Of a stretch of DNA of 58,895 nt, positions 42,680 to 54,974 are shown piece after piece (position 1 is the first letter of the stretch; every line of letters begins with the position of its first letter). Position numbers and translations under genes: made by a program. The notes under the pieces were generated by a model. That model ran no database searches and was not told where the DNA came from. It was given only the letters and a program-made list of their open reading frames with translations. This DNA comes from Polychytrium aggregatum (lineage: Eukaryota > Chytridiomycota > Chytridiomycetes > Polychytriales). The DNA is taken from contig NW_026516398.1 in the NCBI RefSeq assembly GCF_025602895.1, forward strand, positions 1 to 58,895. The letters are read 5' to 3'.

Positions 42680-42755
42680 CGATGGGACAATGGGATAATG
42701 GGATAATGGGATAATGAGACTATGGGATAATGAGACTATGAGACGATGAGAATGT
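42680..42755. repeat. GGGATAAT-type minisatellite
   Basis: Tandem 8-11 bp units such as GGGATAAT, GGGACAAT and GAGACTAT, imperfectly repeated about nine times. No coding role seen. Confidence 0.85.
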
Positions 42756-42862
42756 AACGAGCGTTCGACAAGACAGACGACTGAGAGGGAGAGAGAATCA
42801 CCATTGTGAGCGAGCTGTTACTTGCGTCTACGCAGGCCTAATGTGACGGCACTGTCGGACCG

Positions 42863-43336
42863 TCACACTTTGAGTTTCGTACAGAAGGCCGATCGGGAGC
42901 GTGTGTCGTGATCCGAGATGAAAGTGCCGGCGAGTCCTAAGTGCACAAAGACATCGCGGAAGTACTGGCGGGCGACGTCTTCGGCCGAGTCGGTCTTGTT
43001 GCCAGGAACCAGGACGACGTACTTGGTGAGGGAGTCGACAAAGACCGTGATCGAGTTGAAGGTGCGGCCCGAGCGTGAGTCCGTGACAGGCGGGAGTCCG
43101 AGGATGAAGTCGAGGGCGACAGTGTCCATCTTGCGGGTGGCCACAGGGATCCGGGAGAAGTGGCCGTACGCTTGTTGTCGTCGGATCTTGGCTCGCTGGC
43201 AGATGTCGCAGTGCGAGACCCACTCGGCAATGTCCTTGGACATGGCGGGCCAGTAGTAGTGTGTCGAGATGGCCTTGTAGAGCGTGTTGGTGCCGGGGTG
43301 AGCTTTATAGGGACTGTGACAGACCCCTCTGCGCAA
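42863..43336 (-). pseudogene. Integrase fragment of a Ty3/Gypsy element
   Basis: 157-codon open segment with the zinc-binding half (THYYWPAM, CDICQRAK) and the first part of the catalytic core (LDFILGLPP, VFVDSLTKYVVLVP, FISDHDTRS). The third acidic residue region and chromodomain are missing. HSPYKAHPGTNTLYKAI at the front fits the His-His part of the zinc finger. The motifs differ from families A-F, so it is a sixth or seventh lineage. It is in the same orientation as the gag relic but upstream of it in the wrong order for one element. Confidence 0.8.
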
Positions 43337-43573
43337 TTAGCAGAACCGCTACACTTGTGTCACTCTTCGCGGTGCACATTTTCTTGGTGGTTCTGCGATG
43401 CCATTCTCCCTTCCTTTCTTTCATGTTGCACACGCCCCCTATGTTCTCAGCATTTGTCAGTGATACTGAATTTGTCTGTTGTCAGTGTTGCCCGCATTTG
43501 TCAGCGATCGAGTGTATTTCTGACTTCCACAAGGTTTCTCCACTTAGCCGCAATTCTGCCCTCGCGCCCGCGC
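43337..43573. other. Stretch without recognised gene
   Basis: Pyrimidine-rich plus strand with short overlapping frames. I see nothing I can assign. Confidence 0.4.
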
Positions 43574-44020
43574 TCAGTAAGACATCGCCGCGGATCCTCC
43601 AGGCACATCGATTGCCAGTCTTTGCCCGCTCATTATTCTGAATGTCGCCTTGGACCCCAGACACACTTGACTGTCGATCCTCGCCTTGTTAAAATCAATA
43701 AAGTTCCTTCGTGTTCTTCTTTTTTTGATTCTATCTCGATTCTGTGATGCGACAGTCGAATGTACCGGTTTGGCGGTTCCATCGATCCGGCTGCCGTATA
43801 TGACGCCATTTTGATTGGTCGCATCAGTGAATCTTTGACAGAGTACCTCCTTGACTCTAATGAGCATTGCGAGCACTTCGCGGACCTGCAACCAGCGGAG
43901 GCGCATGAGTACTTCCAGGTGCTCAAGTTTTGCTTTGTCACCAATTGGCGTGTACGTCACATCACCTTTACAAGCGGATAGGAAGATGCAGGGTCGGAAC
44001 TTCGATCTGGTTCCATTCAC
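43574..44020 (-). pseudogene. Probable second gag relic
   Basis: The frame begins NGTRSKFRPC, matching the F gag motif DGTRSKFRPF, then loses similarity with frame changes. Later parts are unrecognisable. It is probably a decayed family F-like gag. Confidence 0.45.
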
Positions 44021-44479
44021 CGATTCTCTCTTGTCCTGACTTGATTAAGTTGTCAGCCCTGTCGCTCGAGAGGCCCAACATATCGTATCATCTGTATTCT
44101 CCCGCTTTGACTATCTGTCGCATCTCTCAATTAACGAGCAACTTCTCTCACTCTGCCTCCGCCTCGCTTCCATCCTGAGTGTTCAAAACCCTCGGCCTGT
44201 ATCCGTCTTCGGTCCCTGCTCGCCTGCCGTCCTACCCACCCAAGTCATTGCTCGTCCGTGACAGTTTGCGCCGCCTCAATATCAAGGCCACTCCCCCCAT
44301 GACAAGCTGGACTCCGAACCCATTCGTTTCATAAATGGTCAAGAGAATGGTCCATAAAGTTGCTTGTGAGTTTGAGCCCACACCCCACTATCGGATCTTT
44401 TAGGTATTTCATGTTTGCTGCTCGACATCGCGTGACCTCACGCATCCCTCATCGTATCCCTCCACCCCCTTCCTCAACC
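44021..44479. other. Stretch without recognised gene
   Basis: No frame longer than about 80 codons with recognisable motifs. It may be part of the surrounding retroelement debris. Confidence 0.4.
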
Positions 44480-44694
44480 AAAGCTGAAAGACACATCGAG
44501 CATAAAGTCGAAGGAATTTATCCTCGCAAAAGTCCCGTGTGTGATCCTGTACTTGGTTACCTGGAAGGCGTACCCAATATTGAAGTCCGCCTGGGAATCT
44601 CTCGAAAATCTGAAGAGAGCCCCGCACATGGTGCAACAGTTCCATCAGCGATACCCGGACAGGCCCAAGTCTCTCTCCCGGTCTCGAAAGTAGT
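44480..44694 (+). pseudogene. Decayed chromodomain end of a pol gene
   Basis: In the plus strand, LVTWKAYPILKSAWESLENL followed by RAPHMVQQFHQRYPDRPKS is a clear chromodomain C-terminus with the usual tail, ending in a stop. The first half (HIEHKVEGI) lies in another frame, so at least one frameshift has occurred. Confidence 0.75.
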
Positions 44695-44710
44695 TTATGG
44701 TTAGGATGAT

Positions 44711-45077
44711 GTGACGACTCGGCCCAATTGCCACATGTTGCGATGGTCGGGGCGCGCACGCGAGCGAGCAAGTTCACCCGCCGGCCCACCATGATTAACT
44801 TAGTTCCCACGATATATCAATGGTGATGCCCTCATGTTTGGCAGGGCGCAGCAAGTGGAGCATTCTGGTCAACTCGCCTTCCAGTCCGCCCGTGCTCACC
44901 GTCGCCTTCCAGTCGCTTGTCTGTCCCGTTTCCCGCCAGTTTCCCGCTCTCGCTTCCTCGTTTGTCCCCCCCTTTCGTTGTGGCAACAGCCAACCCCAAA
45001 TGCCAACCATACTTTGCAAACAATCAGAGTGTGATCTTGAAATCCTAAATTCAATACGCCCACCTTGTCGCCAACCA
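44711..45077 (+). repeat. Possible solo-end LTR of the decayed element
   Basis: TGTGACGACTCGG follows the relic pol stop and a GGATGA motif, just where LTRs start in the intact elements here. The right end is placed at an ACCAACA near 45077 by TG...CA logic only. No second copy is in the window. Confidence 0.35.
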
Positions 45078-45102
45078 ACATGTCGTTTCAAAGCCTCTCG
45101 TG

Positions 45103-47209
45103 CTATTCTTCGGTTGAAAGACAGCTCCAATCGGGGATCTCGCCATTTCTTTCATAGTTCTCCCGCTTTAGCTCTCCTCGGCCTGTCCATTTCATCACGC
45201 CCATCAGCGATCCACCTGTCCAGGCCAGGCAGTTGGCCTTGAAAATCGTTTTGATGATGGACCAGTTGGCCTGTGATCTGCGATTCCAATTGTAACGTGG
45301 GCTTTCCTCCAGTAGGCGGTAGATGTGCTCCTGCAATCGTTGATGGAACCCTGGCAACATCGAGGTTCCTCCAATCAAGAGCACATTGCGATAGAGGTCC
45401 ATGCGAATGTCCCGGGGACACTGGTAGTTATGCATACGCATTAGTCTGTGCCCTTGATCGTGTGGGTAGTCATGGATGCGACTGCTCCACCACGCTTTTG
45501 GCACTAACTGCTCTAGTCTCTTCATGGTGGTGCCCAAACTAGGAAGTCGAATCGATTCCTACACACCCAGAATGTTGCCAAAATCCTCTCGTACCTGTAT
45601 GATGGCCTCCAGAATCACGTTGGCAACTGACACACCGTCGTCGTCACCTTCAAATAGTACTTCGGCGCTACGCTCACGCACCCAGCCGGGCACCCAGAGC
45701 TTGTCGTTCGAGTCAACGGTGACATGGACGGGCCGCGTTTCGCTCTTGTAGACGGTGTACTCGTAGAGCTTCTCGCGATATGGAAATGCTGCCTCGCGGT
45801 TCTCAAAAGACACGTCCTCAAATGTGGGAAAGGCTCCCACAAAGCAGACCTGCGCCTTCAAATTCTCGTAAAACTCGTTGCTCAGTTTCTCTACGAAGCT
45901 GTCCTCGATTGGGACCATGTCCACCCCATCTTGCAGCACCTTGCCATGGTTCTTGAGTAGTAGTTTCAGTCTTGTTGTGACCGAGTGGCCTGCAATTGGA
46001 AGTGTTTTCATTTGCCGGAACAGTGGCCGTCCATCGTATATCTATATGGCCGGGAAGAGCAAGAACGTTCTCGTGAGCATGGATGGTTTGAGGTTGTCGC
46101 AGTGGCCGACACAATAGCGACGAGTCCATGGTTGGTGACAGGCGGCAGAGGCTATCGCTGTATGAAAGGATTGCGATAGGAGCCTTCAGCAATCGACACT
46201 TGATGGATTCATAGAAACCCATGTCACCATACCGGGAGTACCGAAAGCTCCAGGTGACCAATATCCACCACCAGTCCTGTTGTTTTTCCGCAAGCCAAGA
46301 GCGCAAGAACGTGTGACGGCACAAATGATATTGATGGAACCTGAAGCCAAACCACACCGGCAGCGAGTTAGTACATTTCTGGCTGCCAGGCGCCCTAACC
46401 AGTGGCGGTGCACAGATATCGACTTTTGTACATCTCCTCCAAATCATTTCCAACGATACCCCATGTCACCATGCATCAGCTAGTGCAGGCACTGCGTATA
46501 AAGATACCTCCAGTTCGTTGAAGAGCACGTCACAGATCAATTTCTTAATCGCAATAGGCATCAACAAGTTTTCGCAAATGATGACACTCCTTTGCTTGGG
46601 ATCTGTCAGCAGGTATCTAAAGCCGTGTTTGAGCCGACGTAATAATGTAAGAGGGACATGGTAACCAACGATTTCATTTCAAGAGATAATGGATGATGGC
46701 GATTGTTATCCATCATTCCCAAGCACCGCGCCACCTCGTCGCTTCAAATCACAGCTCGCTTACTGATGAAACGTTTGGTAAAAGAGGTCCGAGAGGACAT
46801 TTCGAATGGACTCGAGCACTGCGGGGTCGCTCTCGAGCTGAAACAGCGTCACCATCTACAACGAGATGGTTATGTGAATATGTCGCCCGAGTGGCGAACG
46901 GGCCCGGGTCGGCAAGTATTACCGCCAAAACGAGCGTCTGTCAGGTTTGCTCAACGGGTTGGCGTCAAGGTCAACCCCGCCCCCTATCTTTCGTTAGCCA
47001 GCTGTAGCTTCATTGTCCACTCCCACCTTCTTTCCCGACCGAGAGCCGTCTTGAGAGAAGACTGGAATGGCAACAGGCAGAACATGTCTCGGCTTGGATT
47101 CTCCCGAGAAGCCGCACTTGAGATATCGAGAGCCCAGATCCAGCACGATTCGATCTTCTGTGCCGTACATCGAGTGCCGCCGCAGCAGACTAGTGGTGCT
47201 TCCACTCAT
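45103..47209 (-). CDS. ARP10: Actin-related protein 10 (dynactin pointed-end Arp10/Arp11 type)
   Basis: I resolve six exons (47209-47027, 46837-46764, 46616-46508, 46340-46233, 46041-45595, 45420-45103) with GT-AG introns whose phases all agree, giving about 412 residues. Vertebrate ACTR10 is 417 residues. Exon 1 has the actin-fold start VLDLGSRYLKCGFSGE and HVLPVAIP. Later exons hold DPKQRSVIICENLLMP, VPSISFVPSHVLALLACGKT, LVVDIGHLELSVLP and LPIAGHSVTTRL. The last two exons carry EVLFEGDDDGVSVANVILEA and NVLLIGGTSMLPGF, then LAWTGGSLMG. These match the Arp10 lineage better than actin or Arp1, and the actin DNGSG motif is replaced by DLGSR. In dynactin this subunit caps the Arp1 filament pointed end. 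No break is seen. Confidence 0.88.
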
Positions 47210-47773
47210 GGTGTACCGTTGAGGCCGAGAGCCGGGGTCGAGTGCTGTGGAGCCGGCTGGGAGATCAAGCCAGGCCAGCACCGGCTGCGTTTGGGCTTGG
47301 GCTTGGGTGGCGAAATGCAGGAGACGAGAAGACGGCGCTCTCGCCGCGCTCTCGCTCCTCGGTCTGAAATCACGTGATGAGCATGTCACCCTGAGCTCGT
47401 CCTGGTTTCAGTCGCACTCGTCATGAGTCCGCCTGCTCAGGGGAATCACCACCAAAGTGCATGCGATGCTCTTCCAAGCCCGATGAGGTGCTCCGCTCTC
47501 CCCGTTCGGCCACATTCCCCCATCACTGGACTTTGATAGACCCCCGGTTGCCGGGATCGGTACTCAGGGCTTGCGGCCGTCAATCACGCCGGATTGTTGG
47601 TTCACCGGCCTCAACCAGCATAATCGTGGCCTCGGCCAAAGAATTTATGATTGCAGCGAATTCGACTGAAAATCAAGATACATAAATAAGCCTCCATCTC
47701 TAGGCATCAAGCCTTTCGCCGGATGCGTGACCAACAGTCTCGGGTGACGGTTGGTTGTGCGCGAGACATTCGG
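47210..47773. other. Spacer between ARP10 and the methyltransferase gene
   Basis: It holds the ARP10 promoter side (minus strand) and the methyltransferase 3' end. I see no further gene, tRNA or repeat in it. Confidence 0.5.
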
Positions 47774-48848
47774 TCATTGAGTCGAGGCCACGCTGGTCTT
47801 GTCATAGCGAAACAACCAGTGGTTGACGTTCCAGCCGTGGGTACCTCCGGCAGTATTAGTGGCGGCTGCCTTGGCTTCGACAGCTTCGCTGGGCTCCCAG
47901 CCTGGAATAGAGTAAGTGATGGTGATAATTCGGCGGTTCGGGGAGCAACTGGATTCTCGAACTTCATTGGATCGGAGGGCCAGTGATACCGAGCGGCAGA
48001 GCTTGGAGAACAGCAACCACGACGATTCCGACCACGATCGAGTCAGCTTTGGAGGAGTGCTGCTCAAATGGCAGTCCGCATCGCCAGAGGTTGGCAGGGG
48101 CCCTCCGTTAAGCCATCGATGGAGTTGCGGCTTGAGCTTGTCGAGACCCGTTGGGAGGAGGTAGAGAATCAGGACGGTAGCAGTGCATTGACCACTGTCG
48201 AGCTCGAGCTGATCCAGGTTGACGGTGAACATATCCTGCTCGATGAAAGCGATGCGTTCTTGGCGCTCGAGCTGCAGCGCCTTCTCTTTGGCGTGCTTGA
48301 CGAGATAGGGATCGAGTTCAATTCCGACACTGAATGCCGGCGGCCGATCGGACTCGTGGGCGGCAAAGAGGATTCGCCCATCTCCGCATCCTGAACGAGG
48401 CGGAAGAGCGAGGCGTTGAGCGAGCTCGATTCAGATCCAAGAACAGAGAAGCGGATCCGCCAACTGCAAGACAATAAGGCTTACCCAGATCGACAAGGAC
48501 ATCGCTACTCTGGATGTTTGCGAATCTCAGGACAGCCTGCACAACCTGCAGCGAGCAAGGCACGTACGGCGCAATAAATTGGGTGTTGTCGAGCGGACGG
48601 CTGTTGACTGGAGCCAAAGAGACATGATCAGCACCAGAACAAGCGTGCGACTGCACAGCTACGATTGCGACCGGCGATGGGTTGCAGCTGTGGTTGCGGG
48701 CGGTGTAAATGAAGCGCCGACAGGCCAGTGCGAGTTGGTGCGTACCTAAGGTGTACGGTATTGGGTTTTCGAGATTCGGGATCTGCGCCGGCAGATCAGC
48801 CGAGTCCGAGAAGGGCATTTCCGCTAGGTCACCATCGGGGCTGGGCAT
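47774..48848 (-). CDS. Class I SAM-dependent methyltransferase, substrate unknown
   Basis: Exons 48848-48746, 48607-48485 and 48390-47774 join in consistent phase (introns of 138 and 94 bp). The start is the ATG of MPSPDGDLAE. Motif I spans the second junction: VDLG joined to CGDGRILFAAHES. It is followed by VGIELDPYLVKHAKEKA (motif Post I), FIEQDMF and VLILYLLPTGLDKLKPQL (strand 4 region), then RRIITITYSIPGWEP and WLFRYDK. PYVPCSLQVVQAVLRFA is the usual lead-in helix. Between HRWLNGG and RRIITIT lie about 50 Ser-rich residues not usual for the family, perhaps an intron I could not place. Similar proteins include lysine methyltransferases, but the sequence does not fix the substrate. Confidence 0.7.
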
Positions 48849-49319
48849 GATGTGAGATCGGTGCAGGATTGTTCCCAGATCGATGGCTGAGCGTGGCTGA
48901 GCGGCATGGCCGTTCCACAACAGGCGCCACGCACGTGATTCGACGAGCCCATTCGATCCACCTAGCCGACCCATTCGATCCAGCTGGCCCACGGCAGCAT
49001 CCATGTGGTGGCGCCGTGGCCGTGTTTGTCATGGGCGTGTCCATGACCATCGATCTGGCATGTGGCTGCCGTCCCCCATGTCCACGGAAGCAGTGCTCGT
49101 GTCTGCACTGCCTGCTCCGTCGTGGATCTTGCGCAACCCGCGCGACCCAGCCCGATTTGCTTGTCGCCCTGTAGCGTTGCTCCCTTGGATCATGGGTCGG
49201 TTGGGCAGGTATAAAACCTTTCGCTGCCTGCTGTCCGCTCCCCGCCCAAGCCGTACCAACGTCCTCCTTCGCGGTCTGCAGCCTCATCTATTCCAAAGCG
49301 CTGTTCCTGGACCCTTCCA
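48849..49319. promoter_or_regulatory. Divergent promoter region, methyltransferase and ABC transporter
   Basis: 471 bp between the two start codons. A TATAAAA-like box (GTATAAAACC near 49209) lies about 110 bp before the transporter ATG. No other gene seen. Confidence 0.5.
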
Positions 49320-52300
49320 ATGGCTCAACTCCGTGCTAAGCAGCCCTCCAAGTGGGAGCAGGCCAATCTGCTCTCCAAGCTGCTATGGTTTTGGATGGAC
49401 GGCGTCTTCATGACTGGCAAGAAGCGCCCTCTGTCCTTCGACGATCTGCATCTGCTCCCCAAGGATATCCGCTCTGCCGAGGTGGGTTCGTCTTTGCCTC
49501 CTTCCTTCCCCCTCGCCTTTGGCCGCCACTCTGCCCTGCTTGGCGCTTTGTTCGATTATTCTCCCAAGCCTCATCACCAACCGTGCCCCTCCGCCACCTC
49601 CACCCCTTCAACGACCTGTATTGGCCCTCAGCTTTATGCCAAGTTTGAGCGTATATGGAGTGAGCAGCAAAATGCATACGACCAGCAGCGCCCTTTCCCA
49701 TTCAAGACTTTTCCATGGGTCAAGCCAACAAAGATCAAGCCGCCGAGCGTCGTCTGGACGCTGCACAAGCTGTTTGGTCGCCGGCTCTATCCTGTGGGCA
49801 TTCTCTGTTGGATTTGCGACAACTCAATCCTGATCAGGTCTGCGTTGCCACCTTAGTTCCTCGCCCGCATCTGCCTCCCTTTCCCTCGTGAGCAATGGCC
49901 GATGTTGTCATCGCTGTCTCAAGCACTCGCTTCTCAGGAGTACCCCGTGCCGATGCGTTGGCTTAACTCCCGGCCGCTCCTGTCGCCCATGCCTTCTCTG
50001 TTCACAGCCCCTTGGTTCTCCAGGCCCTGGTCAACTTTGTGGTCTCGAGCCAAACAGGCAGTCCTCCCCCAGCCGGGACTGGCGTGCTTCTTGCTTTTGG
50101 GATGTTTCTTGTTCCTATCTTGACGAGCCTGACCCTCAACTGGTACTTTGCACAAATCACCGTCACGGGTATGGCCGCCCGCTCCGTGCTCTCCAGCGCC
50201 GTCTTCCACAAGAGTATGCGTCTCTCTCCGGAGGCTCGTCAGGTAGATATCGCGATGTCGACCTGGATTGCTCCTGCGGGATTTCGACGACTCGACAGCC
50301 CCCTGCTTCATCACACCTGACCCGTTCCTGCCTTTGCCCTCGACATATCGACTCGCCACCAACAGAAATACGACTCTGGCAAAATTGCAACAATCTTGGC
50401 CACCGATGTGGCCCGTGTCGAGCTCTTCTTCAGCTGGTTCCATGATCTCTGGTGCATGCCCGTTAATATCCTGACCAACATCGGCATCCTGCTCGCTCTT
50501 CTCGGGTACGCTGTCAAGCACAAAGTGGTTTTCATATTCCTCTCCTTAACTTTGCCACTCGAACTGCTCCGGCCCGCCCGTATCTCAAGCTCCGCGACTG
50601 AGTAGCCAGCTAACATTGCAGTTCCAATATCTCTTGCTCTCCTTTTTTTTTCCGCTATCCAGCCCATCGGCTCTAGCCGGTGTCGTCATTATTTTCCTGT
50701 TGGGTCCGATCCAGGCCTTCATCACCACCCTTCGGATGAGGTATCGCAAGGATCTGGTTGAAATAACCGATAAACGAGTCAAGCTCACCCAAGAGATTCT
50801 ACAAGGCATTCGCGTTGTCAAATTCTTCCACTGGGAGCCCACTTTCCTTGAGCGAATCTTTTCGCAGCGTTCCGCCGAGCTGAAAAAGGTGGCATCGGTC
50901 AAGTATGTACGGTGCCGCTGCACGCGGTGTATTTGCGTCGAGCATGTGCGATATTCGGTCTGTGCTCTGGATGTTTTTGGTCGCTTTCGCCTTACTCTCG
51001 AGTGCTATGTTCTCTGGGGTCACATCAGCAGAGCTCAGTTCGCTGCTACTATCCCACAGCAACGCTGCCACTGCGCGCTATACTTACTTGGCTCTGTCTT
51101 CCCCCCCCCATCGTGTGCCTCAGCATGATCGAAGGGGTCAATAGCACCATTGGCTTTGTCGTTCCAGTCACTGCAAGTATCGTCACATTCGTTGTGTATT
51201 CCCTGACCACCGATTCCTTCAACGCTTCGACGGTCAGTTATAGGGGGGTGTGCGGAGCCAAATGGGCTATCGCTTTGAATCTGCATCCGCCCATCACGTT
51301 TTGTACACCACCGCTGCCTCAGCATGCAAACTTGCCGAGCACCAAAATGGATTCGGCACGCTGCTCACGAGACATTGACATGCTTTGCAGATCTTCTCGG
51401 CCTTGTCGCTCTTCAATGCTCTGCGCATTCCCGCCTTCATCTTCCCAATGATCTTTTCGTATGTACCTGAATCACAAGCCAACCATCCCAGTCGTTTGAG
51501 CGGCAATCAGATGCAACTTTCACCTGGCCAACTGTGTCGTGTCCACTTTGCCCCTCAAACGCATGCTTACATGTATGTCTATGATCCAGGTCCTTTGCTG
51601 ATGCCAAAGTCGCCATCGATCGACTTCAAGAGTTCCTCGAGGCTCCCGAAATCGATTTCGAGCCCACTGTAGACAAAGCCATGGAGCCTTCGGTCTCCAT
51701 CGACCGCGGTGAATTTGTCTGGTGCCCACCTTACGCTGAGCCGGCGACTCCACTGCCCGCCAACAAGTCCCGGCTTCGCTTTGCCTTCCCGAAGAAGCAA
51801 GCCGTCCCCGCCAAAGCCTTGGAAAGCGAAACTTTTGATCGAAAGGATCACGAGCCCGAGATGGCTGGAGAGCACGCAGACTCTGAATCCGATGTCATTG
51901 CGGCCCCTGAGACCCAGGGGCGACTGTCTTCGGTCAATATCCAGCTGAAGCGCGGCTCGCTGTGTGCCGTTGTTGGACCGGTTGGGTCAGGCAAATCCTC
52001 CCTGCTCAGTGCTTTGGTTGGAGATATGCAATATCGCAGCGGCTCGGTCACGTTCTCGGGATCCGTCGGACTCTGTCCACAGCAAGCCTGGATTATGAAC
52101 GCAACCATTGAGGAAAACATTCTGTTTGGCAAGCAGATGGACCGGGAAAAGTATGCCCGCTGCGTCCAAGCCTGTGCACTCACGCGGGACTTTGAGATCC
52201 TGCCCGGCGGCGATCAAACCGAAGTGGGTGAAAAGGGCATCAATCTGAGCGGAGGACAAAAGCAGCGGATCTCGCTTGCCCGACTAGCTTAACAGCGACG

Positions 52301-54974
52301 CCGACATTGTTTTGCTTGACGACCCGCTCTCAGCCGTCGACGCCCACGTCGGCCGACACATCTTCGACAACCTCATTCTTAAGGCGCTCGGCGGCAAGAC
52401 CCGGGTGCTCGTCACACATCAGCTCCATTGTCTGCCGCAGTGCGATTACATCATCATCATGCAGCAAGGGCGTATCGCCGAACAAGGGTCGTTCCAAGAG
52501 CTCATGTCCCAAAGCAGCGTCCTGGCCGGCTTGATGAAGGAGTACGGCGGCGTTCATGAAACACCATCGGAGCAAACCGAGTCCAAGAAGCAGGAAGGAA
52601 AAGAACTTGAGATCGACGACCGTACCGACGAGCCTGAGGAAAAATCCGGCCGGAAGCTGATCCAAGAGGAGGAACGCATGACTGGAGGCATCGGCCGCAT
52701 TGTCCTCAAAAAGTACTTTTCAGCAATGGGCCATCCTTACTTCTTTGGCGCCATCATTGTCACGCTGATATTCACTCAAGGCCTTCGCGTCTCGACCGAC
52801 TACTGGCTTGTGATTTGGTCGTCGATGCTGCTTCCCTCGCTCTCCCAAAATGGCTACATTGGGATATATGTCGCCCTGGGGCTAACGGCCTCGGCCGTCA
52901 CGTTGGTGTACTACTATCTCTGCGTCATGGGTGGCGTCCGTGCTGCCCGAACCATGCACGAATGGGCCCTTACCCGGGTTTTGAAGTCTCCGATTTCGTT
53001 TTTCGACACCACGCCGTTGGGTCGCATCGTCAACCGACTTTCGCGCGACCAAGATATTGTGGACAACTCCTTGATCAAGGTATCGAGCGGCTTCGCCCTC
53101 TCTGTCGCCACTCTCCTGTCAACCTTGATCACAATTGGCGTCTCGACCCAGGGCTGGCTGATTCTGGTGATGGCAACCTATGGCTGGCCTATATTACTAC
53201 ATCCAGAAGCTCTACCGAACGTCCTCGATTCAGCTCAAACGCATGGAGAGCATTTCCAAGAGCCCCGCTCTTTGCCCACTTTACCATGACGCTCTCGGGG
53301 ATGACCACCATCCGGGCCTACAACCAGCAAGACCGTTTCCAAGCCAAGGCTCACACGCTTATCGACAGCAACAACGAACCGCAATTTCTGATCTTCCATG
53401 GCCAACGATGGATGTCGATCCGCCTCGATCTGATTGGATCGATCCTGATCCTTGTCGTGTCTATCTATGCCGTTATATTCCGAGTAGGTGGTGTTGGTGG
53501 CTTTGGCGGTGTTGGCGCGGTGGGCATCGTCTTCCTCCTGCCTCGTACCTCCTTCGCTCTCTGTACCTCCCCCATCTATCGTTCTTGACATCGCCATCGG
53601 CACTATCACTAATGTTTTGTCGCCGTCTCTTAGACAACCATTTCTTCAGCCGTCATTGGTCTCATGCTTTCGTACTGCCTGCAAGTCAACATGCAGCTCA
53701 ACCAGTGCATGCGAACATTCACCGATCTCGAGATGCAGCTCAATGCAGTCGAGCGCCTTGAATACTATTCCTCACAACTCGTTATCGAAGATGATGCTGC
53801 CACAGTGCATCCACCAGACAACTGGCCAAGCAACGGCTCGATCACTTTCGAAGGCGTCGAGATGAGATATCAGCCCGATATGCCTCTTGTTCTCAATGCC
53901 GTCAGCATCGACATTCTGCCCAGGGCCAAGATTGGGGTGGTATGTAATGCACAACGCTTTGGATGACGTCCTCAGATTGCCGTGAGATCAACCTGTCCCA
54001 ACGAAATTGTATTGCCAGCGAATGCAATGCTTGCGTTGGTTGCTCCAGAGGCTCAGCTGGATGTGCAGCCATGGCAACTCCATTGGTTTGTCTGAAGAGT
54101 ACTGATCACCGGGTACTGCATCGCATATTCCCCCAGGTTGGAAGAACCGGATCGGGCAAGTCGTCGCTCATGTTTGTGCTCTTCCGGATGGTGAATCCGT
54201 GTGGAGGACGCATCTTGATCGATGGCATCGATATTTGCCAGCTATCGCTGCGCGATCTTCGATCCCGGATCACAATCATACCCCAGGACCCCATTCTGTT
54301 CTCAGGGTCAATCCGGACGAATCTCGACCCGTTCTCGGAGCACAGCGACAGCGACCTATGGGATGTCTTGGCTCGTTCCGGCCTGAAAGCTGCCGTTACG
54401 GCCATGGACGGCAAACTTGACGCCACAGTGGCCAGTCTGGGCGAGAACCTCAGCGTCGGACAGCGTCAATTGATGTGCCTTGCTCGAGCAATGCTGCGCC
54501 GGCCTCGGGTGATTATTCTGGATGAGTGCACTGCCAATGTGGACTTTGAAACCGACAAGGTAAGCCATTCGCGCAGCTGTAAAGGACCAGTATATCGTGC
54601 GTATTGCATCGACAATGGCCCCTGTCGGCGAAGATGTGCGAGGATGGATGTACCAAGCCCCTGCCGCAAGCCTGAGAATTTCGAGATCCTTGGCTTGCAG
54701 CCAATCGATGTTAACAGACATACACCTTGCGCAGCTCATTCAATCGTCACTCCGAGAAGACTTCCGAGGCTCGACGGTACTCACGATCGCGCATCGCCTG
54801 AACACCATCGTCGATTATGACAAGATTCTGGTGCTCGATACTGGCAACGTGGTCGAATACGACTCGCCGCGAGTGCTGCTGCAGAACAAGGCTTCTGAGT
54901 TTTCCAGGCTGGTCGACGAAACGGGGCAAGCGAACGCAGCGGTACTTCGGTCTATGGCTGCCAAAGAAGAGTAA
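49320..54974 (+). pseudogene. ABCC/MRP-type full ABC transporter with three frame breaks in one exon
   Basis: Eleven exons fit in phase: 49320-49481, 49632-49837, 50008-50242, 50366-50505, 50663-50902, 51124-51232, 51391-51458, 51590-53483, 53634-53939, 54137-54559, 54735-54974. The product would be an N-terminal ABCC cytosolic lead, six-helix membrane domain 1, NBD1 (VGPVGSGKSSLLSAL, LSGGQKQRISLAR, LLDDPLSAVDAHVG, VTHQLH), membrane domain 2 and NBD2 ([45 protein letters not shown]). ABCC members often have Asp after Walker B in NBD1, as here. Exon 8 has three +1 shifts, near 52285-52292 (making TAA), 53165-53186 and 53268. Net frame is restored. Either a pseudogene or base-insertion errors in the sequence. 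Substrate unknown. Confidence 0.8.

Noticed and set aside
42680..42755. CRISPR-like array
   Set aside because: The units are 8-11 bp tandem copies without spacers, in a eukaryotic genome.
46694..47377. Plus-strand open frames across ARP10
   Set aside because: They are antisense to ARP10 exons 1-2, whose splice phases and motifs are consistent on the minus strand.
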